This document shows, in pieces, positions 51,476 through 60,147 of a stretch of DNA of 64,000 nucleotides; the first letter of the stretch is position 1; each line of letters begins with the position of its first letter. The notes under the pieces were generated by a model. The model was not told where the DNA came from. It saw only the letters and a program-made list of their open reading frames with translations, and ran no database searches. The stretch covers positions 1-64,000 of the forward strand of contig PHCI01000002.1 of NCBI GenBank assembly GCA_002842205.1, in the 5' to 3' direction. This DNA is from Betaproteobacteria bacterium HGW-Betaproteobacteria-3. Its GTDB lineage: Bacteria; Pseudomonadota; Gammaproteobacteria; Burkholderiales; Burkholderiaceae_C. A program made the position numbers and the translations under genes.

Positions 51476-52423
51476 TTGTCCAAGCCTGACGTGTTGGTGG
51501 TCGCCAAATTGTGGCCACCCATGATGGAGGCGCTGCACGGCGCGTTCTTGGTCCATGACCGCATCCACCAGACCGACCCGGCCGCGTTGGCGGCGGTGGC
51601 GCCACGCATCCGCGCGATGGCCGCCAGCGGCGAATCCAAAGTCCCGCGGGAGTTGATCGCGCAGTTGCCTGCGCTCGAGATCATCTCGGTGTTTGGTGTC
51701 GGTTATGACGGCGTGGACGTGGCGGCGGCGCGCGAGCGTGGCATCCACGTCACCCACACGCCCGACGTGCTGACCGACGACGTGGCCGATCTGGCGCTGG
51801 GACTGGTGCTGGCCGTGGCGCGCCGGATTCCGCAGGCCGACCAATATGTGCGCCAGGGGCATTGGCCCGAAGGCCCGGCCCCGTTGGCGCGCAAGGTCAG
51901 CGGCGCGCGGTTGGGTGTGGTGGGCCTGGGACGCATCGGGCAGGCCATCGCCCAGCGGGCCGAAGCCTTTGGCATGGCGGTGGCGTACACCGCGCGCCAT
52001 GAAAAAGTCGGCTGCGCTTACCCCTACCACCCAACGCCCGCCGCGCTGGCCGCGGCCGTGGACTTTCTGGTGGTCATCACTCCCGGTGGGGCGCAGACAC
52101 GCAAGCTCATCGATACCGAAGTGCTGACGGCGCTCGGGCCGCAAGGGTTTCTGGTGAACGTGGCGCGCGGCTCGGTGGTTGACCAGGCGGCGCTGGTGGA
52201 GGCGTTGCAGGCGGGACGCATCGCCGGGGCGGGCCTCGACGTGTTCGAAGACGAGCCGGATGTGCCTTTGGCACTGCGTGCCATGGACAACGTGGTGCTG
52301 ACGCCGCACATCGGCAGCGCCACATGGCAGACCCGCCGCGCCATGGCCGATCTCGCCTTTGGCAACCTGCAGGCGCACTTCGCCGGACAACCCCTGTTGA
52401 CGCCGGTGCCGCAGACGGCATGA
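51476..52423 (+). CDS. D-2-hydroxyacid dehydrogenase (glyoxylate/hydroxypyruvate reductase-like)
   Basis: 315 aa. The NAD-binding domain has LGVVGLGRIGQAIAQRAEAF (about residue 145), and the catalytic Arg, Glu and His lie in NVARGSVVD, GAGLDVFEDEP and LTPHIGSAT. I chose TTG 51476 because GGAG lies 6 nt before it and the protein then begins SKPDVLVVAKLWPP; an upstream GTG/ATG frame to 51425 adds unrelated residues and crosses the promoter. In this locus it may reduce a glyoxylate-, hydroxypyruvate- or 2-keto-acid product of sugar-acid breakdown. Confidence 0.88.
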   Translation: MSKPDVLVVAKLWPPMMEALHGAFLVHDRIHQTDPAALAAVAPRIRAMAASGESKVPRELIAQLPALEIISVFGVGYDGVDVAAARERGIHVTHTPDVLTDDVADLALGLVLAVARRIPQADQYVRQGHWPEGPAPLARKVSGARLGVVGLGRIGQAIAQRAEAFGMAVAYTARHEKVGCAYPYHPTPAALAAAVDFLVVITPGGAQTRKLIDTEVLTALGPQGFLVNVARGSVVDQAALVEALQAGRIAGAGLDVFEDEPDVPLALRAMDNVVLTPHIGSATWQTRRAMADLAFGNLQAHFAGQPLLTPVPQTA

Positions 52424-52476
52424 GACCGGCGGGGCCTCAGGGTCAGGGTTTTCCTGAAAAATCGCAGCGGTTAATC

Positions 52477-52486
52477 ATCATATGAT
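52477..52486. promoter_or_regulatory. ATCATATGAT palindrome before the FCD-type GntR gene
   Basis: A perfect 10-bp palindrome 20 bp before ATG 52507, in an AT-rich spot. It is a candidate autoregulatory operator for the GntR protein. Confidence 0.45.
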
Positions 52487-52506
52487 AGGCGCACGAAGAA
52501 AAAATC

Positions 52507-53256
52507 ATGGCGCCCATCAAGAACGTTCACGGCAACACGGTTGATCACCTTGGCGAAGCCATTGTGTCGGGCCGCTACGCCATCGGCGGGGCCATTCCGG
52601 CCGAGCCGGTGCTGTGCGAGGAACTGGGTGTGAGCCGCACTGTGGTGCGGGAAGCCATCAAGTCGCTGGTGGCCAAGGGCCTGATCGTGACCGGCCCCAA
52701 GGTGGGCACGCGGGTCATGCCCTCGGAGCACTGGAACTGGTTTGACCCGGACGTGATCGGCTGGCAGGCCAGGGCGGGACTCACCCCGGACTTCATCCGC
52801 GACCTGCAGGACTTGCGGCTGGTGGTGGAGCCGGCTGCCGTCAAGCTCGCAGCCTTGCGGGCGACGGCCGACGACATTGTGGCCATCGAGGCTGCCTTTG
52901 CCGGCATGAAGCAGGCCGTGGAACACGGGGGCGACTACGTCACTTTTGACCTCCGCTTTCACCAGGGCCTGCTGCGCGCGTCGCGCAACCGCATGCTGGT
53001 ACAGATGAGCAAGGCACTGAGCGCGCTGCTGCGCACCAGCTTCGAGATTTCCACCGCCAAACCCGATGGACCGGTGAATTCACTGCCGCTGCATCGCGCG
53101 GTGCTCGACGCGGTGATCGCTCGCGACCCGGCCCAGGCCGAGCGCGCCATCCTGGTGCTGATCAACGGCGCGCACCAGGACCTGGAGCAGGTGTTGGCGT
53201 CACGCCGACGTCTGCCCAAACTCAGCCAGCCGGCCCCGAAACTCAAAGCCGCCTAG
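52507..53256 (+). CDS. GntR-family regulator with FCD domain (FadR subfamily)
   Basis: 249 aa. The winged helix (about residues 8-70) includes PAEPVLCEELGVSRTVVREA followed by KGLIVTGPKVGTRV. The C-terminal FCD domain holds the usual metal-binding positions, with D in YVTFDLRFHQGLLRASRN and H in LPLHRAVLDAV. FCD regulators sense sugar acids and other carboxylates. It lies between the hydroxyacid dehydrogenase gene and the importer genes and likely controls both. Confidence 0.9.
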   Translation: MAPIKNVHGNTVDHLGEAIVSGRYAIGGAIPAEPVLCEELGVSRTVVREAIKSLVAKGLIVTGPKVGTRVMPSEHWNWFDPDVIGWQARAGLTPDFIRDLQDLRLVVEPAAVKLAALRATADDIVAIEAAFAGMKQAVEHGGDYVTFDLRFHQGLLRASRNRMLVQMSKALSALLRTSFEISTAKPDGPVNSLPLHRAVLDAVIARDPAQAERAILVLINGAHQDLEQVLASRRRLPKLSQPAPKLKAA

Positions 53257-53312
53257 ACGGCTGGAGACACCCCCCAGTTCCGTTTGCAACCCCAACCAGG
53301 AGACACTGCCCC

Positions 53313-54686
53313 ATGAAACCAAAACTGATTCTCACCGCCGCGCTGGTGGCTGCCGGCCTGCTGGTCTCGGGCCACGCCAGCGCCCAGGAAAAGATCACCG
53401 TCTGGTGGGTCAAGGGCTTTTACAAGGCCGAGGACGACGCGCTGTTCGCCGCGATCAAGAAGTACGAGGACAAAACCAAGGTCAAGGTCGAGCTGTCCCA
53501 ATACCCGATCCAGGACATGATTCCCAAGACCGTCGCGGCGCTTGATTCGGGCAATCCACCCGACGTGGCCTATGCCGATACGTACGACTTCCAGGTGGCC
53601 GGCAAATGGGCGTTTGACGGCAAGCTCGAAGACATCAGCAGCGTCATTGATCCGATGCGCGCGCGCTTCTCGCCCAACACGGTCGAGACCGCTTTCCTGC
53701 TCAACGGCAAGGATGGCAAGCGCGCCTATTACGCTTTCCCGATGAAGCAGCAGACCATGCACATCCAGTACTGGAAAGACATGCTGGCCGACGCGGGGTT
53801 CCAGCCCTCGGACATTCCCAAGGACTGGAAGGGCTACTGGAACTTCTGGTGCGACAAGGTGCAACCCGCGGTGCGCCAGAAGACGGGCCAGCGCGTCTTC
53901 GGCATCGGCAACCCGATGGGCGTGGATTCGAGCGACTCGTTTTTCTCGTTCCTGACCTTCATGGACGGCTACAACGTCAAGCTCGTCAACGACAGCGGCA
54001 AGCTGCTGGTGGACGACCCTGCGGTTCGTGCGGGGCTCATCACCGCCATGACCGATTACACCCAGATCTACGCCCGTGGCTGCACCCCGCCGTCGTCGAC
54101 CAGCTGGAAGGACCCGGACAACAACGTGGCTTTCCACAACAAGACCACGGTGATGACGCACAACGCCACCATTTCGATCGCGGCCAAGTGGCTGGACGAC
54201 ATGAACAACGCCAATCTCAACGCAGAGCAGCGTGCCATTGCCAAGAAGAACTACACCGAACTGATCGCTACGGCCGGCTGGCCGGCCAAGCCCGATGGCA
54301 GCAAGTTCGTGTACCGCGCGGCGGTCAAGCTGGGCGTGGTTTTCAAGGAGGCAAGGAACAAGGCCAAGGCCAAGGAGTTCGTGAAGTTCATGCTGGCCGA
54401 GGAAAACCTGATGCCGTACGTGGAAGGCTCGCTCGGCCGCTGGTACCCGGTGACCAAGGTGGGGCAGCAAAGCAATTTCTGGAAGACCGACCCGCACCGG
54501 CTGGCCGTGCACAACCAGTTCCAGGACGGGACGGTCAATTTCGAGTTCACCAAGAACTACAAATTCACCATCCTGAACAACGAGAACGTGTGGGCCAAGG
54601 CCATGAACCGCGTGCTCAACGAGAAGGTGCCGGTGGACAAGGCGGTGGACGAGATGATCGCCCGCATCAAGGCCGTGGCGGGCTGA
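53313..54686 (+). CDS. ABC sugar importer binding protein (family 1)
   Basis: 457 aa with a signal peptide (cut near HASAQ, residue 25). The mature part starts KITVWWVKGFYKAEDDALF and contains ALDSGNPPDVAYADTYDFQV, a typical MalE/UgpB-like domain 1, with many aromatic residues (YWNFW, SWKD, RWYP) that can stack on sugars. It is the first gene of the importer operon. A di- or oligosaccharide, polyol or sugar-acid ligand is possible. Confidence 0.9.
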   Translation: MKPKLILTAALVAAGLLVSGHASAQEKITVWWVKGFYKAEDDALFAAIKKYEDKTKVKVELSQYPIQDMIPKTVAALDSGNPPDVAYADTYDFQVAGKWAFDGKLEDISSVIDPMRARFSPNTVETAFLLNGKDGKRAYYAFPMKQQTMHIQYWKDMLADAGFQPSDIPKDWKGYWNFWCDKVQPAVRQKTGQRVFGIGNPMGVDSSDSFFSFLTFMDGYNVKLVNDSGKLLVDDPAVRAGLITAMTDYTQIYARGCTPPSSTSWKDPDNNVAFHNKTTVMTHNATISIAAKWLDDMNNANLNAEQRAIAKKNYTELIATAGWPAKPDGSKFVYRAAVKLGVVFKEARNKAKAKEFVKFMLAEENLMPYVEGSLGRWYPVTKVGQQSNFWKTDPHRLAVHNQFQDGTVNFEFTKNYKFTILNNENVWAKAMNRVLNEKVPVDKAVDEMIARIKAVAG

Positions 54687-54763
54687 CCGTTTGCCAGGCA
54701 CGGTTTTCATGAACCAGGGGCGCGACGCGCTGCGCCGGTACGCGTCGCACCCCTCTCCAACCC

Positions 54764-55636
54764 ATGCATACGTTGACCGCTGACCCTGTCGTCCCCGGCG
54801 CTCCGGCGCCGCGCAAGCGCCTGTCGTCCTGGCAGTTCTGGGGTTGGGTGCTGGTGACGCCCTACCTGCTGGTGTTTGCGGTGTTTGTGGTGTACCCGGT
54901 GGGCTATGGGCTGTGGCTGGCGCGTCATCCGCAGAGTTATGTGCACCTGGTCGCCGACCCGATTTTCTTTCGCACCCTGATCAACACCATTGTTTTCCTG
55001 GTGGTCGCCATCAATCTCAAGATGGTGGTGGCGCTGTTTCTGTCCGGTTTCTTCATCCAGACGCGGACCTGGATCAAGTGGCTGTCGGTGCTTTTCATCC
55101 TGCCGTGGGCCGTGCCTTCGATCCCGACCATCCTCTCGATCCGCTTCATGCTCAACCCCGAGTGGGGCGTGATCAACACCCTGATCTTCAACCTCAGTGG
55201 CAAGGACGGCCCCAACTGGCTCAACGACCCGACATTGGCACTGACCTTTTCGATGGTGGCGCACATCTGGAAGTCACTGCCGTTCTGGACACTGATCCTC
55301 GTGGCCGGGCGGCTGTCGATTCCGGTCGAGCAGTACGAGGCGGCTTCGGTGGACGGCGCCTCCAACTGGCAAAAGTTCCGTTTCATCACCTGGCCTTCCA
55401 TGAAGACGCTGTACCTCACGTCCACCATCCTGTCGGCGATCTGGACGCTGGGCGATTTCAACAGTGTTTACCTGCTCACCGGTGGTGGCCCGGCCGACCT
55501 GACGCACGTGTTGGCCACACTGGGCATCCGCTACCTGCGGCTCGATCTGGTCGACCTGTCCATGGCCTCCATCGTGGTGGCGCTGCCACTGGTGCTGCCG
55601 TTGGTGTATTTCATGATGAAGAGGTTGTCCAAATGA
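54764..55636 (+). CDS. ABC sugar importer permease, MalF type
   Basis: 290 aa with six membrane segments. The EAA coupling loop reads EQYEAASVDGASNWQKFRFI (about residue 186), which docks to the ATPase. Its ATG follows the binding-protein gene by 77 bp and it overlaps the next permease by 4 bp. Confidence 0.92.
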   Translation: MHTLTADPVVPGAPAPRKRLSSWQFWGWVLVTPYLLVFAVFVVYPVGYGLWLARHPQSYVHLVADPIFFRTLINTIVFLVVAINLKMVVALFLSGFFIQTRTWIKWLSVLFILPWAVPSIPTILSIRFMLNPEWGVINTLIFNLSGKDGPNWLNDPTLALTFSMVAHIWKSLPFWTLILVAGRLSIPVEQYEAASVDGASNWQKFRFITWPSMKTLYLTSTILSAIWTLGDFNSVYLLTGGGPADLTHVLATLGIRYLRLDLVDLSMASIVVALPLVLPLVYFMMKRLSK

Positions 55637-56487
55637 GCCGCCGCCTGACCTTCAAGACCGTGGCGACCGAGGCGAAGCTGCTGCTGATTGGCATTCCGGT
55701 GTTCCTGTGGACCATGATCCCGGTGTACCACCTGTTCCTGTTTGCCATCTCGCCGCGCGACACGGCCACGTCGGGGCGCCTCTGGCCCAAGGCGCCCACG
55801 CTGGACAACTTCCGCATCGTGCTGGAGCAAAAGCACTTCTACCTGAACCACTTCTGGCAGCAGATGGGCAACTCGGTGCTGATCGCCCTCAGTGTGGGTG
55901 CCATCACGTTGTTCGTGGCCACCTGCGCGGCCTTTGCCATCAGCCGCCTCAAGGTCAGTGGCGGGCGCACGGTGATGAACCTCGCGTTGTTCACCTACTT
56001 CATCCCCGCGGCGTTTCTGGCCGTGCCGATGTACAAGACGATGGGCAATTACGGGCTGCTCAATAGCCAGTGGGCGCTGATCCTGGCGATGGTGACGATT
56101 GCCTCGCCGTATTGCATCTGGGTGCTCAAGCAGGCGTCGGACAAGCTGCCGGTTGAACTGGACGAGGCCGCGCGCATGGACGGCGCCACGCCCCTGCAGT
56201 TGTTCCGGCTGGTGTACCTGCCGCTCATGGTGCCGTCGCTGGTGGCGGTGGGCACCTATTCGCTGCTGCTGGCCTGGAACGAATACCTGTACGCCTTCCT
56301 GCTGCTGTCCAACGACACCAAGGTCACGTTGGCCGTGGCGCTGGGCAGTTTTCTCTCGGCCGACGATTCGCCCTGGGAACTGCTGATGGCCACCGGTTTC
56401 ATTTACGCGCTGCCGCCGGCGGCGATTTACTACACGTTCAAACGCTACATGGTGGGCGGCCTGACGGCCGGTGCCGTCAAGAGCTGA
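55633..56487 (+). CDS. ABC sugar importer permease, MalG type
   Basis: 284 aa with six membrane segments and the MalG-like EAA loop ELDEAARMDGATPLQLFRLV followed by YLPLMVPSLVAVG. The end, YFxKRYMVGGLTAGAVK-like, is the family's standard C-terminus and supports full length. Start ATG 55633 lies in the ATGA overlap. Confidence 0.93.
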   Translation: MSRRLTFKTVATEAKLLLIGIPVFLWTMIPVYHLFLFAISPRDTATSGRLWPKAPTLDNFRIVLEQKHFYLNHFWQQMGNSVLIALSVGAITLFVATCAAFAISRLKVSGGRTVMNLALFTYFIPAAFLAVPMYKTMGNYGLLNSQWALILAMVTIASPYCIWVLKQASDKLPVELDEAARMDGATPLQLFRLVYLPLMVPSLVAVGTYSLLLAWNEYLYAFLLLSNDTKVTLAVALGSFLSADDSPWELLMATGFIYALPPAAIYYTFKRYMVGGLTAGAVKS

Positions 56488-56507
56488 CCTCCGGAAAGAC
56501 ACGCGCC

Positions 56508-57578
56508 ATGGCCTCGGTATCGTTTCGCAAGGTGGAAAAGTCGTTTGGCAAGGTCAAGATCATCCACGGCATCAGTTTTGACATTGCGGACGGTGAATTC
56601 GTGGTGCTGGTGGGCCCGTCGGGCTGTGGCAAGTCCACGCTGCTGCGCATGCTGGCCGGACTGGAAGACATCACCGGTGGCGAGATTGCCATTGACGGCC
56701 GCGTCATCAACGACCTGGACTCGAAAGACCGCGACATCGCGATGGTGTTCCAGAGCTATGCGCTCTACCCGCACATGACGGTGGGTGAGAACATGGCCTT
56801 CAGCCTCAAGCTGCGCAAGGCCGATGGCGGTCTGGTCGAGCAACGGGTGGCCAACGCCGCGCGCATCCTGAACCTTGACGCGCTGCTGCACCGTTACCCG
56901 CGTGAACTGTCCGGCGGGCAACGCCAGCGGGTGGCCATGGGCCGCGCCATCGTGCGCGACCCCAAGGTCTTCCTGTTTGACGAACCGCTGTCCAACCTCG
57001 ATGCCAAGCTGCGCGTGGCCATGCGCGCCGAGATCAAGGCGCTGCATCAGCGGCTCAAGACCACCACGGTGTACGTGACGCACGACCAGATCGAGGCCAT
57101 GACCATGGCCGACCGCATCGTGGTGATGCACGACGGCATCGTCGAACAGATCGGCACCCCGCTGGAGCTGTTCGACCGCCCCGGCAACCTGTTTGTGGCG
57201 CAGTTCATTGGTTCGCCCGCGATGAACACGTTTCAGGGCAGCTTGCGCAGCGAAGGCGTGCGGCGCTGGGTTGAGGCCCATGGCGCGCAATGGCCGGTGG
57301 CGCCCGACGCGGCAGGGCAGGACGGGCAGACGGTGCACTACGGCATCCGGCCCACCGACCTGCGCATCGCCGACGCGGCGCCGGGCATTGCCGCCAAGGT
57401 GGTGGTGGTCGAACCCACGGGCGCCGAGACCGAACTGGTGATCGAGGTCGGCGGCATGACGATGAACCTGGTGATGCACGGCCGCACCGCTGCCCGACCC
57501 GATGACACGGTGCATCTGGCCATCGACCCCGCCACGGTGCACCTGTTTGACGCCCAAAGCGGTCAGCGCATGGGCTGA
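56508..57578 (+). CDS. ABC sugar importer ATPase, MalK/UgpC type
   Basis: 356 aa. The nucleotide domain has Walker A GPSGCGKST (about residue 37), Q-loop FQSYALYPHMTV, signature LSGGQRQRVAMGRA, Walker B VFLFDEPLSNLDA and the His switch VTHDQIEAMTM. From about residue 235 it has the TOBE/OB-fold domain of MalK-type regulatory ATPases. The gene follows the permeases by 20 bp and ends the importer operon. Confidence 0.94.
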   Translation: MASVSFRKVEKSFGKVKIIHGISFDIADGEFVVLVGPSGCGKSTLLRMLAGLEDITGGEIAIDGRVINDLDSKDRDIAMVFQSYALYPHMTVGENMAFSLKLRKADGGLVEQRVANAARILNLDALLHRYPRELSGGQRQRVAMGRAIVRDPKVFLFDEPLSNLDAKLRVAMRAEIKALHQRLKTTTVYVTHDQIEAMTMADRIVVMHDGIVEQIGTPLELFDRPGNLFVAQFIGSPAMNTFQGSLRSEGVRRWVEAHGAQWPVAPDAAGQDGQTVHYGIRPTDLRIADAAPGIAAKVVVVEPTGAETELVIEVGGMTMNLVMHGRTAARPDDTVHLAIDPATVHLFDAQSGQRMG

Positions 57579-57599
57579 CCGGGGGTCAGCGGGTTGGCA

Positions 57600-57660
57600 T
57601 TTTAATTCTAAAAAAATAGCAAACTATCGCCAATTGGCGGGGGAAACGCGCTATTTTTAT
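57600..57660. repeat. dispersed repeat family A, copy 8
   Basis: AAAAAAATAGCAAACTATCG then CCAATTGGCGGGGG, with flanking AT-rich arms. CGCCAATTGGCG inside it is a perfect palindrome. It sits between the converging importer ATPase and epimerase-like genes. Confidence 0.82.
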
Positions 57661-57667
57661 CAATATT

Positions 57668-58387
57668 TCACGCGGTACGCTGCATCACCCCGGACAGCAG
57701 CACCTGCCCTCCGGGCTGGGCGGCCCGAACCGCCTGAATGAGGGCGCGCGCCACCTTGTGCGCCGGGATCGCCCGCAAATTGCGCGGGACCAGCGGGCGC
57801 AGCACGGTGGACAACGCCAACGCCAGCGATTCGCCACTTCGCACCGGCTGTCCGAGGGCGCCGCGGTCCCCTGCCAGCACCGACGGGCGCGCGATGACCA
57901 GCGTGCCGTAGCCCAGGGTGGCCAGGGCCGCTTCCATTTCGCCCTTGACGCGGTTGTAGAAGATGGAAGATTGCGGGTTTGCGCCCATGGCACTGACCAC
58001 GCCCAGGCGTTGGGCGCCCGCCGCACGGGCTGCGCGGGCCACGGCCACCACCGCGTCGAAATCCACGGCGCGAAAGGCCTGCTGGCTTCCCGCCACGGCG
58101 ATGGTGGTGCCCAGGGCGATGTACACCTCGTTCACCGTCGGCAGGGCCGGCAGCGAAGCGAAGTCAACGATGTGGGAGATGACGCGCGGGTCGGTGGCCC
58201 CGGCCGCGCGGCGGCCCACGCAATGGACCGCCGAGACGCTGCTATCGGTTAAAAGTGCGTTGAGAATTTCCCGGCCCACGAGGCCCGAAGCCCCCGCCAC
58301 CAGAACGGTTCGAGCGCCCGCCGCCACCGTTGCGGCCACGGCCGCCGAGGCTGTCAACGCTGGTGCGCAGGGGATCGGGTTGTCCAT
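57668..58387 (-). CDS. NAD(P)-binding atypical SDR (epimerase-like)
   Basis: 239 aa. The Rossmann start is [20 protein letters not shown] (about residue 27), followed by HCVGRRA and [20 protein letters not shown], with Y-x3-K in FYNRVKG. These atypical SDRs resemble NmrA and the YbjT/HTATIP2-like group and include redox sensors and assembly factors. AGGAG lies 5 nt before ATG 58387, but this start lies 146 bp inside the end of rhlE in another frame. A later GTG near 58320 would reduce the overlap. Function unknown. Confidence 0.78.
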   Translation of the reverse strand: MDNPIPCAPALTASAAVAATVAAGARTVLVAGASGLVGREILNALLTDSSVSAVHCVGRRAAGATDPRVISHIVDFASLPALPTVNEVYIALGTTIAVAGSQQAFRAVDFDAVVAVARAARAAGAQRLGVVSAMGANPQSSIFYNRVKGEMEAALATLGYGTLVIARPSVLAGDRGALGQPVRSGESLALALSTVLRPLVPRNLRAIPAHKVARALIQAVRAAQPGGQVLLSGVMQRTA

Positions 58388-59909
58388 CGGTGCTCCTGGG
58401 GGTGGCGTCGCGTTGCACGAACGGGCGCACGCTCTGGTGCGCGCCTTCGCGCGGCTGGGCATCGCTGTCGTGGCGCGGCGTATGGGCCGGGCGACCTTGT
58501 GCGGGGCGGCTCTGCGCCGGGCGGCCGCCGCCGCTGCCGTTGCGCTGACCCTGGGGCTGTGCAGGCTTGGCGCCACGCGGGCCACCACGACCGCCGCCCG
58601 CGTTGCCGCGCTCGCCCTGGCCGGCCTTGCTTTCACGCATGCGTTGCAGCATTTCGGTGCGGGCGGCTTTGGCCGCTGCGGCCATCACGTCGCGGCTTGG
58701 GGGTTTGCCGGCGCCGCCCCAGATGGTCTGGCGACCCATGGCGATGGGCTCGGCCTTCTCGCCGGGTTCGGGGCCGAAGCCGTCGATCAGCTGGACGGCA
58801 ATCTGCTGCTTGGTGAAGCGCTCGATGTCCATCATGAAGCCTTCTTCGTCCAGGCAGACCAGGCTCACGGCGGCGCCGTCATTGCCGGCCCGGCCGGTAC
58901 GGCCGATGCGGTGGACGTAGTCTTCGCTGACGTTGGGGATTTCATAGTTGACGACGTGCGGCAGCTCGTCGATGTCGATGCCGCGCGCGGCAATGTCGGT
59001 GGCCACCAGGGCGCGAATGTCGCCGCTCTTGAAGCCGGCCAGTGCCTGCGTGCGTGCCGACTGGCTCTTGTTGCCGTGCAGCGCCATGGCGCTGATGCCG
59101 TTCTTTTCAAGGAACTCGGCCACGTTGTTGGCGCCGAACTTGGTGCGGGTGAACACCAGCACCTGGCTCCAGTTGTGCTCCTTGATGATGTGCGCCAGCA
59201 GCGCCTTCTTCTTGCCACGGCCCACCGGGTGGATCACCTGCGTGATGCGCTGCACCGTGGTGTTGCGCGGGGTCACCTGGATGCTCTGCGGGTTGTGCAG
59301 CAGGTTGGCGGCCAGATCGCGGATCTCGTCGCTGAAGGTGGCCGAGAACAGCAGGCTCTGCTTGTCCTTGGGCACCAGGGCGAGGATTTTCTTCACGTCG
59401 TGGATGAAACCCATGTCGAGCATGCGGTCGGCTTCGTCGAGCACGAGCGCCTGCACCGTCGAGAGGTCCAGGAAACCCTGCTGCTGCAGGTCGAGCAGAC
59501 GGCCGGGCGTGGCCACCAGGATGTCCACACCACTCTTAAGCTTGCTGATTTGCGGGTTCATGCCGACCCCGCCGAACACCACGGTGGAGGTCAGTTCAAG
59601 GTATTTGCCGTAGGTCTTGAACGATTCCTCGACCTGGGCGGCGAGTTCGCGCGTGGGCGTCAGGACCAGGGTGCGGATACCGCGGCCACCAAACTTGTTT
59701 TTTGCCGCAGGCGTGGTGCTGAGCTTGTGCAACAGCGGCAGCGCGAAGGCGGCGGTTTTGCCGGTACCGGTTTGGGCACCGGCCAGCAGGTCCTGGCCGT
59801 CCAGGACGGCAGGAATGGCCTGCGCCTGGATCGGCGTCGGGATTTCGTAACCTTGCTCGTGCACGGCTTTCAGGATGGCAGGAGCCAGCTTCAGATCATC
59901 AAAGTTCAT
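58242..59909 (-). CDS. rhlE: DEAD-box ATP-dependent RNA helicase RhlE
   Basis: 555 aa. The helicase core carries the Q motif, [37 protein letters not shown] and [10 protein letters not shown] in order (to about residue 370). A Gly/Arg/Gln-rich tail of about 160 residues ends [18 protein letters not shown], as in RhlE proteins, which help ribosome assembly and RNA turnover, often in the cold. The tail's last 48 codons overlap the next gene. The 238-bp space to ettA holds both promoters; I see no further element in it. Confidence 0.93.
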   Translation of the reverse strand: MNFDDLKLAPAILKAVHEQGYEIPTPIQAQAIPAVLDGQDLLAGAQTGTGKTAAFALPLLHKLSTTPAAKNKFGGRGIRTLVLTPTRELAAQVEESFKTYGKYLELTSTVVFGGVGMNPQISKLKSGVDILVATPGRLLDLQQQGFLDLSTVQALVLDEADRMLDMGFIHDVKKILALVPKDKQSLLFSATFSDEIRDLAANLLHNPQSIQVTPRNTTVQRITQVIHPVGRGKKKALLAHIIKEHNWSQVLVFTRTKFGANNVAEFLEKNGISAMALHGNKSQSARTQALAGFKSGDIRALVATDIAARGIDIDELPHVVNYEIPNVSEDYVHRIGRTGRAGNDGAAVSLVCLDEEGFMMDIERFTKQQIAVQLIDGFGPEPGEKAEPIAMGRQTIWGGAGKPPSRDVMAAAAKAARTEMLQRMRESKAGQGERGNAGGGRGGPRGAKPAQPQGQRNGSGGGRPAQSRPAQGRPAHTPRHDSDAQPREGAHQSVRPFVQRDATPRSTDGQPDPLRTSVDSLGGRGRNGGGGRSNRSGGGGFGPRGPGNSQRTFNR

Positions 59910-60147
59910 AGGAGTGCGCCCGTCCGGGGCGCAGGGGGTTATCGGCCTGTTCCGGTGCCAAAAAGCACTGGGCCAGTCATAGGCTGATGAGGGTCAGGGT
60001 GGGCGATGTATGCAGAGATACGGCCCCAGCAGGGTGCTGATGTCAAGGCAACTGGAGGCCCCAACAGCCCGTATTGTCGCATGAGCGGATAATTTAGGGT
60101 TTTGGACCCCGATAACCGCATCCCGGTTACGTCAGTAAATTCACACA

